Shown: positions 1 through 6,176, counted from the first letter of the stretch. The stretch is 7,703 bases of DNA from CAYJHC01 sp964369805 (GCA_964369805.1 CAYJFM010000059.1:1-7703); one strand, 5' to 3'. Translations and numbers: made by a program. Notes: generated from the letters alone by a model not told the origin.

Positions 1-1
1 A

Positions 2-499
2 GCAAGGGCAAAAGGCTTAATTGTTGGTGGAACAGTAAGCGTAGCATATAGCAACCAAACACAAGCAGATAAAACAGCTGCAGTTCAAGCTTATGTAGAT
101 GATATTCTTTCAAAAGAAACACCAGATACAGGAGTTGCAGGGGCAGTTACGCATAAGTTAGGAAGCACTTATACAGTAACACTTAAAAAAGGTTCGGTAA
201 ATGACTCAAAAGCTATTACCATGACTGTCAATGTAGCGGCGGAAACGGATGCTGAAGCAGTAGCAAGGGCAGAAAGCTTGGTTAAAGATGGAACAGTAAG
301 CGTAGGATATAGCAACCAAACACAAGCTGACAAAACAAAAGCAGTTGAAGAGTATGTAAAAGGACTTGTTGCTGATACAGGAGTTGGTGTAGTTGTTGTT
401 GTATACGATTCAGTAAATGACCTATACGAAGTAATAATTAATAAAGGTGCCTCGTCTGAGGTAAAAACTATTGAAATGACAATAGCAGTTTCTTATGAA
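2..499 (+). repeat. Tandem 261-bp in-frame repeat (two copies visible)
   Basis: Copy 1 spans 2-262 and copy 2 starts at 263, a period of 261 bp or 87 codons. Both begin GCAAGGGCA and share a nearly identical block (about 31-82 against 292-343) encoding GTVSVxYSNQTQADKT. The second half of each unit is much more diverged, and copy 2 lacks about two to three residues near KETPDTG. The window opens at a unit boundary, so further copies probably lie upstream. Confidence 0.85.
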
Positions 500-907
500 A
501 CCCTTGAAGGAAATAATCAGGTTATCACCCAAGGGACTAATACACCACTTACATTTAAGACAGAAGGAGAGCTAGATAATTTCTTAAATCTATACTTAAA
601 TGGTAAATTAGTAGACAAAGCAAATTATACCACAGAAAGCGGATCGGTGATTCTCACATTTACTAGCGAGTATATAAAATCTCTACCTGTGGGTGAGCAT
701 GTATTTGTGGCAGAATTCATAGATGGAAGTGCAACAATAAATCTGGAAGTAGGAGCTAATTCAGATGTTACAGGAACGGAAGGGGATAGTAAAACAGATG
801 CACCGTTAACAGGTGATAACAGCTATATTACACTTTTCCTAGGAGTTATGATCATATCCTTAGGTGGAATTGGTACAGTTGTCTATAGAAAAAAGAGAGC
901 AAAATAA
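2..907 (+). CDS. Repetitive cell-wall-anchored surface protein, C-terminal part (5' end outside window)
   Basis: The reading frame is open from base 2, so the start lies upstream; 301 codons are visible. In order: one repeat unit of 87 residues (2-262); a second, slightly shorter copy (263 to about 499), both carrying the block TVSVxYSNQTQADKT; an Ig-like domain resembling the X2-like modules of Firmicute surface proteins (about 503-751, with LEGNNQ near its start and LPVGEH near its end); a short acidic/Thr linker; and a wall-sorting tail. The tail has APLTGD (800-817), a hydrophobic stretch of about 20 residues and a basic end (RKKRAK). This order is typical of sortase substrates, so the protein should be covalently attached to peptidoglycan outside the cell. 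The motif departs from canonical LPxTG by Ala for Leu. Adhesion or a structural stalk role is inference; no catalytic domain is visible. A terminator follows, so it is the last gene of its transcript. Confidence 0.85.
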   Translation, partial: ARAKGLIVGGTVSVAYSNQTQADKTAAVQAYVDDILSKETPDTGVAGAVTHKLGSTYTVTLKKGSVNDSKAITMTVNVAAETDAEAVARAESLVKDGTVSVGYSNQTQADKTKAVEEYVKGLVADTGVGVVVVVYDSVNDLYEVIINKGASSEVKTIEMTIAVSYETLEGNNQVITQGTNTPLTFKTEGELDNFLNLYLNGKLVDKANYTTESGSVILTFTSEYIKSLPVGEHVFVAEFIDGSATINLEVGANSDVTGTEGDSKTDAPLTGDNSYITLFLGVMIISLGGIGTVVYRKKRAK

Positions 908-974
908 CAGGTAAAAGCTAATTAAATGGATCTGTGTCAATATTGATACAGAGAAAATAAAAACAATTCATAGT

Positions 975-1010
975 AGCTAGGAGTGAGTAAATATGCGCTC
1001 CTAGCTTTTT
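975..1010 (+). terminator. Intrinsic terminator of the surface-protein gene
   Basis: A perfect 9-bp stem, AGCTAGGAG (975-983) with CTCCTAGCT (998-1006), can extend inward through a G-T wobble and one G-C pair. It is followed by a run of T (1006-1010). It lies 67 bp past the stop codon. A weaker hairpin (CTGTGTCAA 932-940 with TTGATACAG 943-951) precedes it but has no T tract. Confidence 0.85.
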
Positions 1011-1018
1011 GGTTTACA

Positions 1019-1256
1019 CTAAGGGTTACTTTTATTTTCGCCCAAATGGTTATTTTCAGAAGCGGACTTATCTTCTAATAGAAGCCCAAACATAAATCCA
1101 ACCCCTATGAAATGGACAGTTAAAACAACCTTGCACCAATTCTCCCTAAGGTTTTTTTGCCCTCTAGGTTGAATCTAGAAGCTCTTGTAAAATCCAGCTT
1201 ACTAATGTAAAGTTTGCCTTGTGCGTTTGCTTTAAGAATTTTGCCCGAAAAAGGAA
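1019..1256. other. Gene-free segment, possibly a decayed mobile element or MITE-like relic
   Basis: I see no confident gene between the terminator at 1010 and the promoter near 1314. Two things suggest a relic. First, TTTTCGCCCAAAT at 1035-1047 is matched in inverted orientation by ATTTTGCCCGAAAA at 1238-1251, giving imperfect ends about 200 bp apart. Second, the minus strand carries overlapping short open frames that cannot all be genes. One runs from ATG at 1263 to a stop at 1120 (47 residues). Another is open from about 1174 to a stop at 1019, with a hydrophobic stretch (VVLTVHFIGVGFMFGLLL) followed by a polar tail. GGTTA and TATTTTC motifs recur near the left end, which is loosely reminiscent of multi-repeat IS ends. 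A mobile origin is inference; a small real protein or plain spacer is also possible. Confidence 0.25.
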
Positions 1257-1288
1257 ATTGCATAATTGCATGATTGCATGATTGCAAG
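1257..1288. repeat. 8-bp tandem repeat, four copies (ATTGCATR)
   Basis: Consecutive units are ATTGCATA (1257-1264), ATTGCATG (1265-1272), ATTGCATG (1273-1280) and ATTGCAAG (1281-1288, one mismatch). The array ends 25 bp upstream of the proposed -35 element of the following gene. It is a short simple-sequence repeat of a kind that can change copy number. Any regulatory effect is inference. Confidence 0.8.
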
Positions 1289-1313
1289 ATTCAAAAGAAA
1301 AAGCAGACTAGTT

Positions 1314-1341
1314 TTTACAAGAAACCGTGATATAATATACA
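1314..1341 (+). promoter_or_regulatory. Promoter of the kinase-like/nucleotidyltransferase gene
   Basis: There are two overlapping readings. One is TTTACA (1314-1319), a 16-bp spacer and TATACA (1336-1341). The other is an extended -10, TGA-TATAAT (1328-1336), with a poor -35. Either places the transcript start about 20-30 bp before the ATG, so the leader is short. The RBS is AAGGGAG (1354-1360), 7 nt before the ATG at 1368. Confidence 0.6.
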
Positions 1342-1367
1342 GTAGAAATTTGTAAGGGAGAAAATGT

Positions 1368-2786
1368 ATGACCGAAAAGATATATATAGTAGGGCCGACT
1401 GGTAGTAGAAGGGCTTTGCTTGGAGAAAAAGTTGCTAAGGAAAGAGGCTTGGACTTGTTGTTCCTTGACAAGGAAATCGAAAAAGAGGATGGAAGGACAA
1501 TTAAGAAAATTGCTATGATGATGGGTGAGCATGCTTATCATGATAAGGAGTACCATAAGCTTGTAGAGCTAGATGAGGCGAATGGTTCCTTCGTGCTTGT
1601 ATGTGGAGATGGAGTTTTATTTGACAATATGTGTGAAGCTATTGTTGCAAAAGGAGAGGTGATTGTTGCTGACTGGGACAGAAGCCCTACTCAATTATTT
1701 GAAGAGGCAGTGCTTGATGAAACATTGCCTTATGCCTATCTTGACATGCTTAGGATGGAGGAAAGAATCGCGATGGCTGTGTCACCAAAGGCAAGGGAAA
1801 AGGCTTATGGGACTTTTGAGAAATTTTACAACGAAAGAAGGAAGTATTTTATGAAGTATGCAGAAACAGTAAAACCTACTTTGCTTGTTATGGCGGCAGG
1901 TATGGGAAGTCGATATGGCGGACTAAAGCAAATTGACCCAGTAACAGATGAAGGCGAAATCATTTTGGATTTTTCCCTATTTGATGCAAAGAGGGCGGGC
2001 TTTGAAGATGTGGTATTTGTAATACGAAAAGAGACTGAGCAGGATTTTAGAGATATTTTTGATGAAAAAATAGGGAAGCAGTTAAATATTACTTATGCTT
2101 TCCAAGAAATAAATGACTTACCAGAGGGCTTTTCAGTTCCGGAAGGCAGAGCTAAGCCTTGGGGAACGGGACATGCAATCCTAAGTGCTAGAAATATTAT
2201 AAAAGGGCCTTTTGCAGTAATTAACGCAGATGACTACTATGGTGCAGAAGCCTTTGAGACTATGTATAACTTCTTAGCAAAGGCTAAAGATGAAGATTAT
2301 TATGACTTCTGTATGGTTGGCTATGATTTGAAAAATACACTAACAGAAAATGGCTATGTTTCTAGGGGTGTTTGCAAAGTGTCTAAAGATGGTATGCTTA
2401 TAGATATAGTTGAAAGGACACATATTGAAAACAAAGAGCAGGGGCCTGCTTTCACAGAAGACGAGGGTGAAACATGGGAGCCACTAAGTGATGAAGATGT
2501 AGTTTCTATGAACTTGTGGGGATATACAAACAGCATGATGCAGGAGCTGAAAGAGGAATTTCCAATCTTCCTTGAGGAGGCTATGAAAAATAACCCTCTC
2601 AAAGGAGAGTATTTAATACCGAAGGTAACGGATGCTTTAATTAAAGAAGGAAAAGCGAAGGTAAAAGTTCTCTCTTCAAAAGATAGGTGGTATGGAGTTA
2701 CTTATAAAGAGGACAAGGAAATTGTTTCAAAAGGACTTAAAAGCCTAAAAGAAACAGGGCTATATCCCAGCAAACTGTGGGAATAA
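1368..2786 (+). CDS. Sugar-phosphate nucleotidyltransferase with N-terminal degenerate shikimate-kinase-like domain
   Basis: 472 residues in two domains. Residues about 172-460 form a nucleotidyltransferase fold. MAAGMGSRYGGLKQ (175-188) is a variant of the NTP-binding signature GxGxR...K, and NADDYYG (286-292) supplies the expected metal-binding Asp residues. This family transfers NMP from NTP to a sugar phosphate, giving NDP-sugars for envelope polysaccharides; the sugar and base cannot be told here. Residues 1-168 align in register with shikimate kinase: a P-loop position (GPTGSRRA, 9-16), D34, GEHAYHDKE (53-61), GDGV (80-83) and ERRKYFMKYA (156-165). Key residues are altered: the P-loop Gly-Lys-Ser is Arg14-Arg15-Ala16, and the shikimate-binding Arg of FRxxE is His58. 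The N-domain is therefore probably not an active kinase and may bind a ligand or partner. ATG 1368 is chosen for its RBS; the ATG at 1364 is out of frame. The gene appears monocistronic. The C-domain call is firm; the N-domain resemblance is good but unverified. Confidence 0.85.
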   Translation: MTEKIYIVGPTGSRRALLGEKVAKERGLDLLFLDKEIEKEDGRTIKKIAMMMGEHAYHDKEYHKLVELDEANGSFVLVCGDGVLFDNMCEAIVAKGEVIVADWDRSPTQLFEEAVLDETLPYAYLDMLRMEERIAMAVSPKAREKAYGTFEKFYNERRKYFMKYAETVKPTLLVMAAGMGSRYGGLKQIDPVTDEGEIILDFSLFDAKRAGFEDVVFVIRKETEQDFRDIFDEKIGKQLNITYAFQEINDLPEGFSVPEGRAKPWGTGHAILSARNIIKGPFAVINADDYYGAEAFETMYNFLAKAKDEDYYDFCMVGYDLKNTLTENGYVSRGVCKVSKDGMLIDIVERTHIENKEQGPAFTEDEGETWEPLSDEDVVSMNLWGYTNSMMQELKEEFPIFLEEAMKNNPLKGEYLIPKVTDALIKEGKAKVKVLSSKDRWYGVTYKEDKEIVSKGLKSLKETGLYPSKLWE

Positions 2787-2844
2787 TTACTTGTAGAAAA
2801 GAATATCTTGCCAAAGAAAATAGTAATTTAAATAATCGTAAATC

Positions 2845-2877
2845 AAAAAGGGCAGTCATTAATGACTTGCCCTTTTT
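2845..2877. terminator. Bidirectional terminator between convergent genes
   Basis: The hairpin pairs AAAAAGGGCA (2845-2854) plus GTCATT with AATGAC plus TTGCCCTTTTT (2867-2877), with one bulged T. A run of A on the left and T on the right lets it act on both strands. It sits 58 bp past the stop of the + strand gene and 18 bp past the stop of the minus-strand gene. Confidence 0.85.
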
Positions 2878-2895
2878 AGTATTTAATCATATGTT

Positions 2896-3429
2896 CTAGA
2901 AACCATTGCTTTTAAGCGTCAAAGAACTAAATATTAGCATAACTCCATATATCACTGCATATGCTCCCATGAACATAAGCATAAAGGACATCATTGAAAT
3001 TGAAGCCATAAACATTCCGACAGAAAAGAGTAAATTTACTACGCCCATAACTATAAAAGGCGTCATAGAAGCGCCAGTTGTTTTTGCTACCTTTGCTAAT
3101 ACAAATTGTTGGAATGAAGATAAAAGTGCAAAAATCCCGATCAGTATGCCAACCATATATAAGGTTGAGAAAGGAAATACTAGGATACTGATTGATAGAA
3201 AAATAAGTAAAATGCCAGGTAGAATTTTAACAGCTTTACCACTCACGATGTTAGAGTCTCTTGCTACCTTTATTACGCCTGCTACACCAGCAAGTAAAAA
3301 AGCAGCCCCAATGACAATTTCGATTATAGATAAAACTTTTACAGGCCAAATGAATATGCTCAAGCCAAAAAGTACTATTAGAATTCCCAAAATCACTCCG
3401 AATTTTTTAAAGGTAGATGTAATATCCAT
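2896..3429 (-). CDS. HdeD/DUF308 family integral membrane protein
   Basis: 177 residues and almost entirely hydrophobic. Six membrane segments can be read, at roughly residues 10-28, 32-54, 69-86, 90-112, 123-142 and 147-170. Two copies of the DUF308/HdeD pattern are visible, an aromatic-Pro turn followed by a Gly-containing helix (IWPVKVLSIIEIVIGAA and VFPFSTLYMVGILIGIF). Length and topology match the family. E. coli HdeD is linked to acid resistance, but most Firmicute members have no known role, so none is assigned. The start is fixed by AGGGGG (plus-strand 3440-3435), 5 nt before the ATG. The gene has its own strong promoter and shares a terminator with the convergent gene, so it is probably a single-gene transcript. 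A plus-strand frame over the same DNA is the antisense image of this protein and is not a gene. Confidence 0.85.
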   Translation of the reverse strand: MDITSTFKKFGVILGILIVLFGLSIFIWPVKVLSIIEIVIGAAFLLAGVAGVIKVARDSNIVSGKAVKILPGILLIFLSISILVFPFSTLYMVGILIGIFALLSSFQQFVLAKVAKTTGASMTPFIVMGVVNLLFSVGMFMASISMMSFMLMFMGAYAVIYGVMLIFSSLTLKSNGF

Positions 3430-3478
3430 AATAACCCCCTTATTGTTAAAATAACGCTAACTCTCAATTAATATATTC

Positions 3479-3507
3479 AGTATATCCGTTGGTTGTTTAG
3501 TTGTCAA
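3479..3507 (-). promoter_or_regulatory. Sigma-A-type promoter of the DUF308 gene
   Basis: Read on the minus strand: TTGACA (plus coordinates 3507-3502), exactly 17 bp of spacer, then TATACT (3484-3479). The -35 is a full consensus match and the -10 matches at five of six positions. The leader is about 40 nt before the start codon at 3429. Confidence 0.85.
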
Positions 3508-3551
3508 TGAATACAAGGTCTTTGCACCCCTACTACTTGGTAATGAGTGGG

Positions 3552-3566
3552 AATTTTCAGAAAATT
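3552..3566. repeat. Perfect 7-1-7 inverted repeat
   Basis: AATTTTC (3552-3558), central A, GAAAATT (3560-3566). It lies 44 bp upstream of the -35 box of the minus-strand promoter. Its size is that of a small dimeric-repressor operator, but it could be chance in AT-rich DNA. Confidence 0.6.
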
Positions 3567-3581
3567 ATAATCACAAATTAG

Positions 3582-3600
3582 TTATATGAAATTCATATAA
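3582..3600. repeat. Perfect 9-1-9 inverted repeat
   Basis: TTATATGAA (3582-3590), central A, TTCATATAA (3592-3600). There is no T-tract after it, so it is not a terminator. It is more likely a protein-binding site or a small cruciform. Its centre is 32 bp from the centre of the 3552-3566 palindrome. Confidence 0.7.
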
Positions 3601-3844
3601 TTAATATAAAAAGGGACAGAACGCATCTTGTATAAATGTTGAAAAACCGCGAAGTTTTATGCGTGAAAAGTTTATCAATAGTTAAGAAAATGTAAATTTT
3701 TATGTATAGAATTTAGTAATTAAACTAATTTGCTTGGAAAAAATGGCTAAATTTCATAGAAAAATAGCACAATTTGTTGAATTGTATGAAAAAAATATGA
3801 ATTTGCTGAAATTAGCGCAATTGCTTTATGGAAGATTGTAGAAA

Positions 3845-3881
3845 TGTTAACATAGTGTTATAGATAGTTAAAACTTGTTTA
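3845..3881 (+). promoter_or_regulatory. Four helically phased TGTTA-like direct repeats at the hydrogenase promoter
   Basis: TGTTA at 3845-3849, TGTTA at 3856-3860, AGTTA at 3866-3870 and TGTTTA at 3876-3881. The G positions (3846, 3857, 3867, 3877) are 11, 10 and 10 bp apart, placing the motifs on one face of the helix across the -35 region and up to the -10. The array could be a site for a regulator that binds direct repeats. The regulator is unknown. Confidence 0.4.
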
Positions 3882-3885
3882 TAAT
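3858..3885 (+). promoter_or_regulatory. Putative hydCBA promoter
   Basis: A consensus -10, TATAAT (3880-3885), has only a weak -35 (TTATAG 3858-3863, 16-bp spacer). A weak -35 together with the repeats in the same place fits a promoter that needs an activator, though this is inference. The leader would be about 35 nt, ending in AAAGGAGGA (3915-3923) ahead of the ATG at 3928. Confidence 0.55.
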
Positions 3886-3927
3886 ATCGCTAAGGTTAAG
3901 GGGATATAAACACTAAAGGAGGAACAG

Positions 3928-4452
3928 ATGGAAAACAATAACGAAAACCTAGATCTGGGCTTACTGAAACCAATACTCGATGAGTATAAAGATATGAAGG
4001 GAAACCTAATAATCATTCTTCAGAAAGCACAAGAAATTTACGGATACTTACCTAGAGAAGTAATTAAAGCTATTTCAAAGGGAACAGGATATAGTGAAGC
4101 GAAAATTTTTGGGGTAGTTACATTCTACGCTCAATTTAGGCTAGAGCCAATTGGTAAATATTTAATTATGCTTTGTCAAGGAACTGCCTGTCATGTTAGC
4201 GGCTCAAAAGAAATAGAGGAAGTTATTACTGATGTTCTAGGAATAGAAGATGGGCAAACGACAGCTGATAAAATGTTTACACTTAACAACATGGCCTGTC
4301 TTGGCTGCTGCTCTCTAGCTCCTGTAATGATGATTCAATCACCTGATGGAGAAGAGACTTACGGAAACTTAACAAAAGACTCAACAATAACAGTGTTAGA
4401 AAATATTATGAGAAAGGAAGCTCCAGATGAAGATATTAGTTGGACAAGGTAG
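3928..4452 (+). CDS. hydC: NADH-dependent [FeFe]-hydrogenase subunit HydC (NuoE-like, [2Fe-2S])
   Basis: 174 residues, the usual length for the 24-kDa/NuoE family. Residues about 8-75 are the helical N-terminal part (QEIYGYLPREVI; then GVVTFYAQF). Residues about 77-160 are the thioredoxin-like [2Fe-2S] domain with ligands C83, C88, C124 and C128 (CQGTAC ... CLGCC, the C-x4-C ... C-x3-C pattern); C127 is an extra cysteine. In trimeric hydrogenases this subunit is a small electron-transfer partner of the flavin subunit. It is soluble and cytoplasmic. The start is set by the strong AGGAGG at 3917-3922, 5 nt before the ATG. The 3' end overlaps hydB by 26 nt. The same family serves complex I and NAD-dependent formate dehydrogenases, but the hydrogenase gene downstream decides the assignment. 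Confidence 0.93.
   Translation: MENNNENLDLGLLKPILDEYKDMKGNLIIILQKAQEIYGYLPREVIKAISKGTGYSEAKIFGVVTFYAQFRLEPIGKYLIMLCQGTACHVSGSKEIEEVITDVLGIEDGQTTADKMFTLNNMACLGCCSLAPVMMIQSPDGEETYGNLTKDSTITVLENIMRKEAPDEDISWTR
4413..4418 (+). promoter_or_regulatory. RBS of hydB inside hydC
   Basis: AAAGGA lies 8 nt before the ATG at 4427, within the last codons of hydC. It supports this start and an overlapping, probably translationally coupled, arrangement. Confidence 0.65.
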
Positions 4453-6175
4453 TTGTGGAATTGCATCCGGTGCAAAGAAGTCAGCTGCAAAATTTAATGA
4501 TTATATTAGTGACATGGGAATTAATGCAACTGTTGAAGTAACAGGTTGTATTGGTGTCTGTTATCTTGAGCCTATTGTAGACATTTATGATGACAATGGA
4601 ACACTTACAAGATATACAAAACTAACAGAAGATAAAGTAGAGAAGGTAGTGGAAGAGCACCTTAAAGGTGGTAAACCTGTTGAAGAATACCTTATACCTG
4701 AAGCAGGGAAACTTTTCTTAGAAAAACAGAGCAGAATTGCACTTAAAAATTGTGGAGTGATAAACCCTGAGAATATAGATGACTATATAGCTGCAGGAGG
4801 ATATGAAGCTCTAAAGAAAACTCTGAAGATGACTGAGGATGAAATTTGTGATGAAATTCTAGAGTCTGACCTTAGAGGAAGAGGTGGTGGTGGTTTTAAA
4901 ACTGGCATCAAATGGCAACAGGTAAAAAGACAAAAGAGCGAAATAAAATATGTTGTTTGTAATGCAGACGAGGGAGACCCAGGAGCATTTATGGACAGAA
5001 GTATCATGGAGGGAGACCCTCACAAAATGCTAGAGGGTATGATAATTGCTTCTCTTGCAACTGGATCTACAGAGGCCTATGTTTATGTAAGAGCAGAATA
5101 TCCACTAGCTGTTGAGAGACTGTACAAAGCAATTGAACAAGCTGAAGAAAAAGGATTCCTTGGAGACAATATTTTAGGATCAGGTAAGAGCCTAAAGATG
5201 AATATCAACCTTGGAGCAGGCGCGTTTGTATGTGGAGAAGGATCTGCCCTAACCGCTTCAATAGAGGGGCAAAGAGGTATGCCGAGAGTTAAACCTCCAA
5301 GAACTGTAGAAAAAGGACTTTTTGAGAAGCCTACAGTATTAAATAACGTTGAGACTTTTGCAAATGTACCAGACTTAATTCTAATGACAGCAGCTGAATA
5401 CAAGAAAATAGGAACACCTAAGAATGCAGGGACTAAGGCTTTTGCACTAACTGGTAATGTTACAAATACAGGACTTATTGAAGTTCCAATGGGAACAACT
5501 CTTAGAGAGATAATCTTTGACCTAGGTGGTGGTGTTAAAGATGGCAAGAAGTTTAAAGCTGTACAAATCGGAGGGCCTTCGGGGGGATGCTTAACTGAAG
5601 AGCACTTAGATTTACCACTTGATTTTGATAGTCTTGCAGCCGTAGGGGCAATGATTGGTTCGGGCGGACTGGTAGTAATGGATGAAGACACATGCATGGT
5701 AAGCATTGCTAGATTCTTTATGCACTTTACACAGGAGGAATCTTGCGGAAAATGCGTTCCTTGTAGAGAAGGTACACATATCATGCTGGAATTACTTGAT
5801 GACATAGTTGAAGCTAGAGCTGACGAAGAGACAATTGAAAAGCTTCTAGACCTTGGTGACACTATTGGAAGCACAGCACTTTGCGGCCTTGGAAAGACAG
5901 CGGCTAATCCAGTGATTAGTACAATAGACCAGTTTAGAGACGAATACCTTGCACACGTAAATGGTGGAGTCTGTCCAACTAACCAATGTACAGCATACAA
6001 GAAATATAAAGTTGAAGAAGAAAAATGTATTGGCTGTGGTTTATGTAGAAAAGCATGCCCAGTAAAAGCTATTTCGGGTACTGTTAAAGAGGTTCACGTA
6101 ATTGATACAGATAAATGTATTAGATGTGACGCTTGTAGGCCTGCATGTAAATTTGATGCTATATACATAGGTTAA
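4427..6175 (+). CDS. hydB: NADH-dependent [FeFe]-hydrogenase flavin subunit HydB (NuoF-like)
   Basis: 582 residues. Domains in order: N-terminal thioredoxin-like Fe-S domain (1-80) with C10, C41 and C45; NuoF core (about 95-500) with the Gly-rich nucleotide site RGRGGGGFKTG (150-160), the ADEGDPGAFMDR region (180-191) and a [4Fe-4S] site C440-x2-C443-x2-C446 plus C486; and a C-terminal ferredoxin domain with two [4Fe-4S] motifs, C534/537/540/544 and C564/567/570/574. C516 and C521 between core and ferredoxin domain may form a further metal site. The protein binds FMN and NAD(H), and in this family is the site where electrons split between NAD and ferredoxin. The C-terminal two-cluster extension separates it from complex I NuoF. 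The N-domain lacks the second Cys of the usual C-x4-C pair (Gly15 at that place). It overlaps hydC by 26 nt and lies 17 nt before hydA. Confidence 0.93.
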   Translation: MKILVGQGSCGIASGAKKSAAKFNDYISDMGINATVEVTGCIGVCYLEPIVDIYDDNGTLTRYTKLTEDKVEKVVEEHLKGGKPVEEYLIPEAGKLFLEKQSRIALKNCGVINPENIDDYIAAGGYEALKKTLKMTEDEICDEILESDLRGRGGGGFKTGIKWQQVKRQKSEIKYVVCNADEGDPGAFMDRSIMEGDPHKMLEGMIIASLATGSTEAYVYVRAEYPLAVERLYKAIEQAEEKGFLGDNILGSGKSLKMNINLGAGAFVCGEGSALTASIEGQRGMPRVKPPRTVEKGLFEKPTVLNNVETFANVPDLILMTAAEYKKIGTPKNAGTKAFALTGNVTNTGLIEVPMGTTLREIIFDLGGGVKDGKKFKAVQIGGPSGGCLTEEHLDLPLDFDSLAAVGAMIGSGGLVVMDEDTCMVSIARFFMHFTQEESCGKCVPCREGTHIMLELLDDIVEARADEETIEKLLDLGDTIGSTALCGLGKTAANPVISTIDQFRDEYLAHVNGGVCPTNQCTAYKKYKVEEEKCIGCGLCRKACPVKAISGTVKEVHVIDTDKCIRCDACRPACKFDAIYIG

Positions 6176-6176
6176 G

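Larger units (their letters stand above)
3508..3844. other. AT-rich intergenic region, no gene seen
   Basis: This stretch separates the divergent DUF308 and hydrogenase promoters. All frames are broken by frequent stops, and I find no tRNA, rRNA or riboswitch-like fold. It contains two perfect palindromes (listed separately). It also contains a related pair of motifs, AATTTGTTGAAT (about 3772-3783) and AATTTGCTGAAAT (about 3800-3812). The unusually long spacer suggests regulatory DNA upstream of the hydrogenase operon, but this is inference. Confidence 0.5.

Noticed and set aside
1127..1158. Second terminator-like hairpin (AACCTT with AAGGTT followed by seven T)
   Set aside because: The stem is only 6 bp with a 15-nt loop, and no gene ends nearby on the plus strand; the terminator at 975-1010 already serves the upstream gene.
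1232..1556. Two minus-strand open frames covering the start of the nucleotidyltransferase gene
   Set aside because: They overlap the promoter, RBS and first codons of a well-supported gene, overlap each other, and have no recognisable domain.
2906..3454. 182-residue plus-strand open frame opposite the DUF308 gene
   Set aside because: It is the antisense image of the minus-strand membrane protein. The minus-strand reading has a family match, an RBS and a consensus promoter; the plus-strand reading has no recognisable domain.
3845..3860. Rex (redox repressor) operator at the hydrogenase promoter
   Set aside because: TGTTAACA is present, but the second half-site at the required 4-nt spacing is missing; the pattern fits direct repeats better.
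3508..3927. Riboswitch or structured leader before hydC
   Set aside because: The likely transcript start is only about 35 nt before the ATG, and I could not find a stable multi-helix fold or terminator/antiterminator pair in the region.
5083..6000. 305-residue minus-strand open frame inside hydB
   Set aside because: Composition is rich in Ser and Pro with no domain, and it lies wholly within a well-supported HydB. Long antisense frames are common opposite biased coding sequence.
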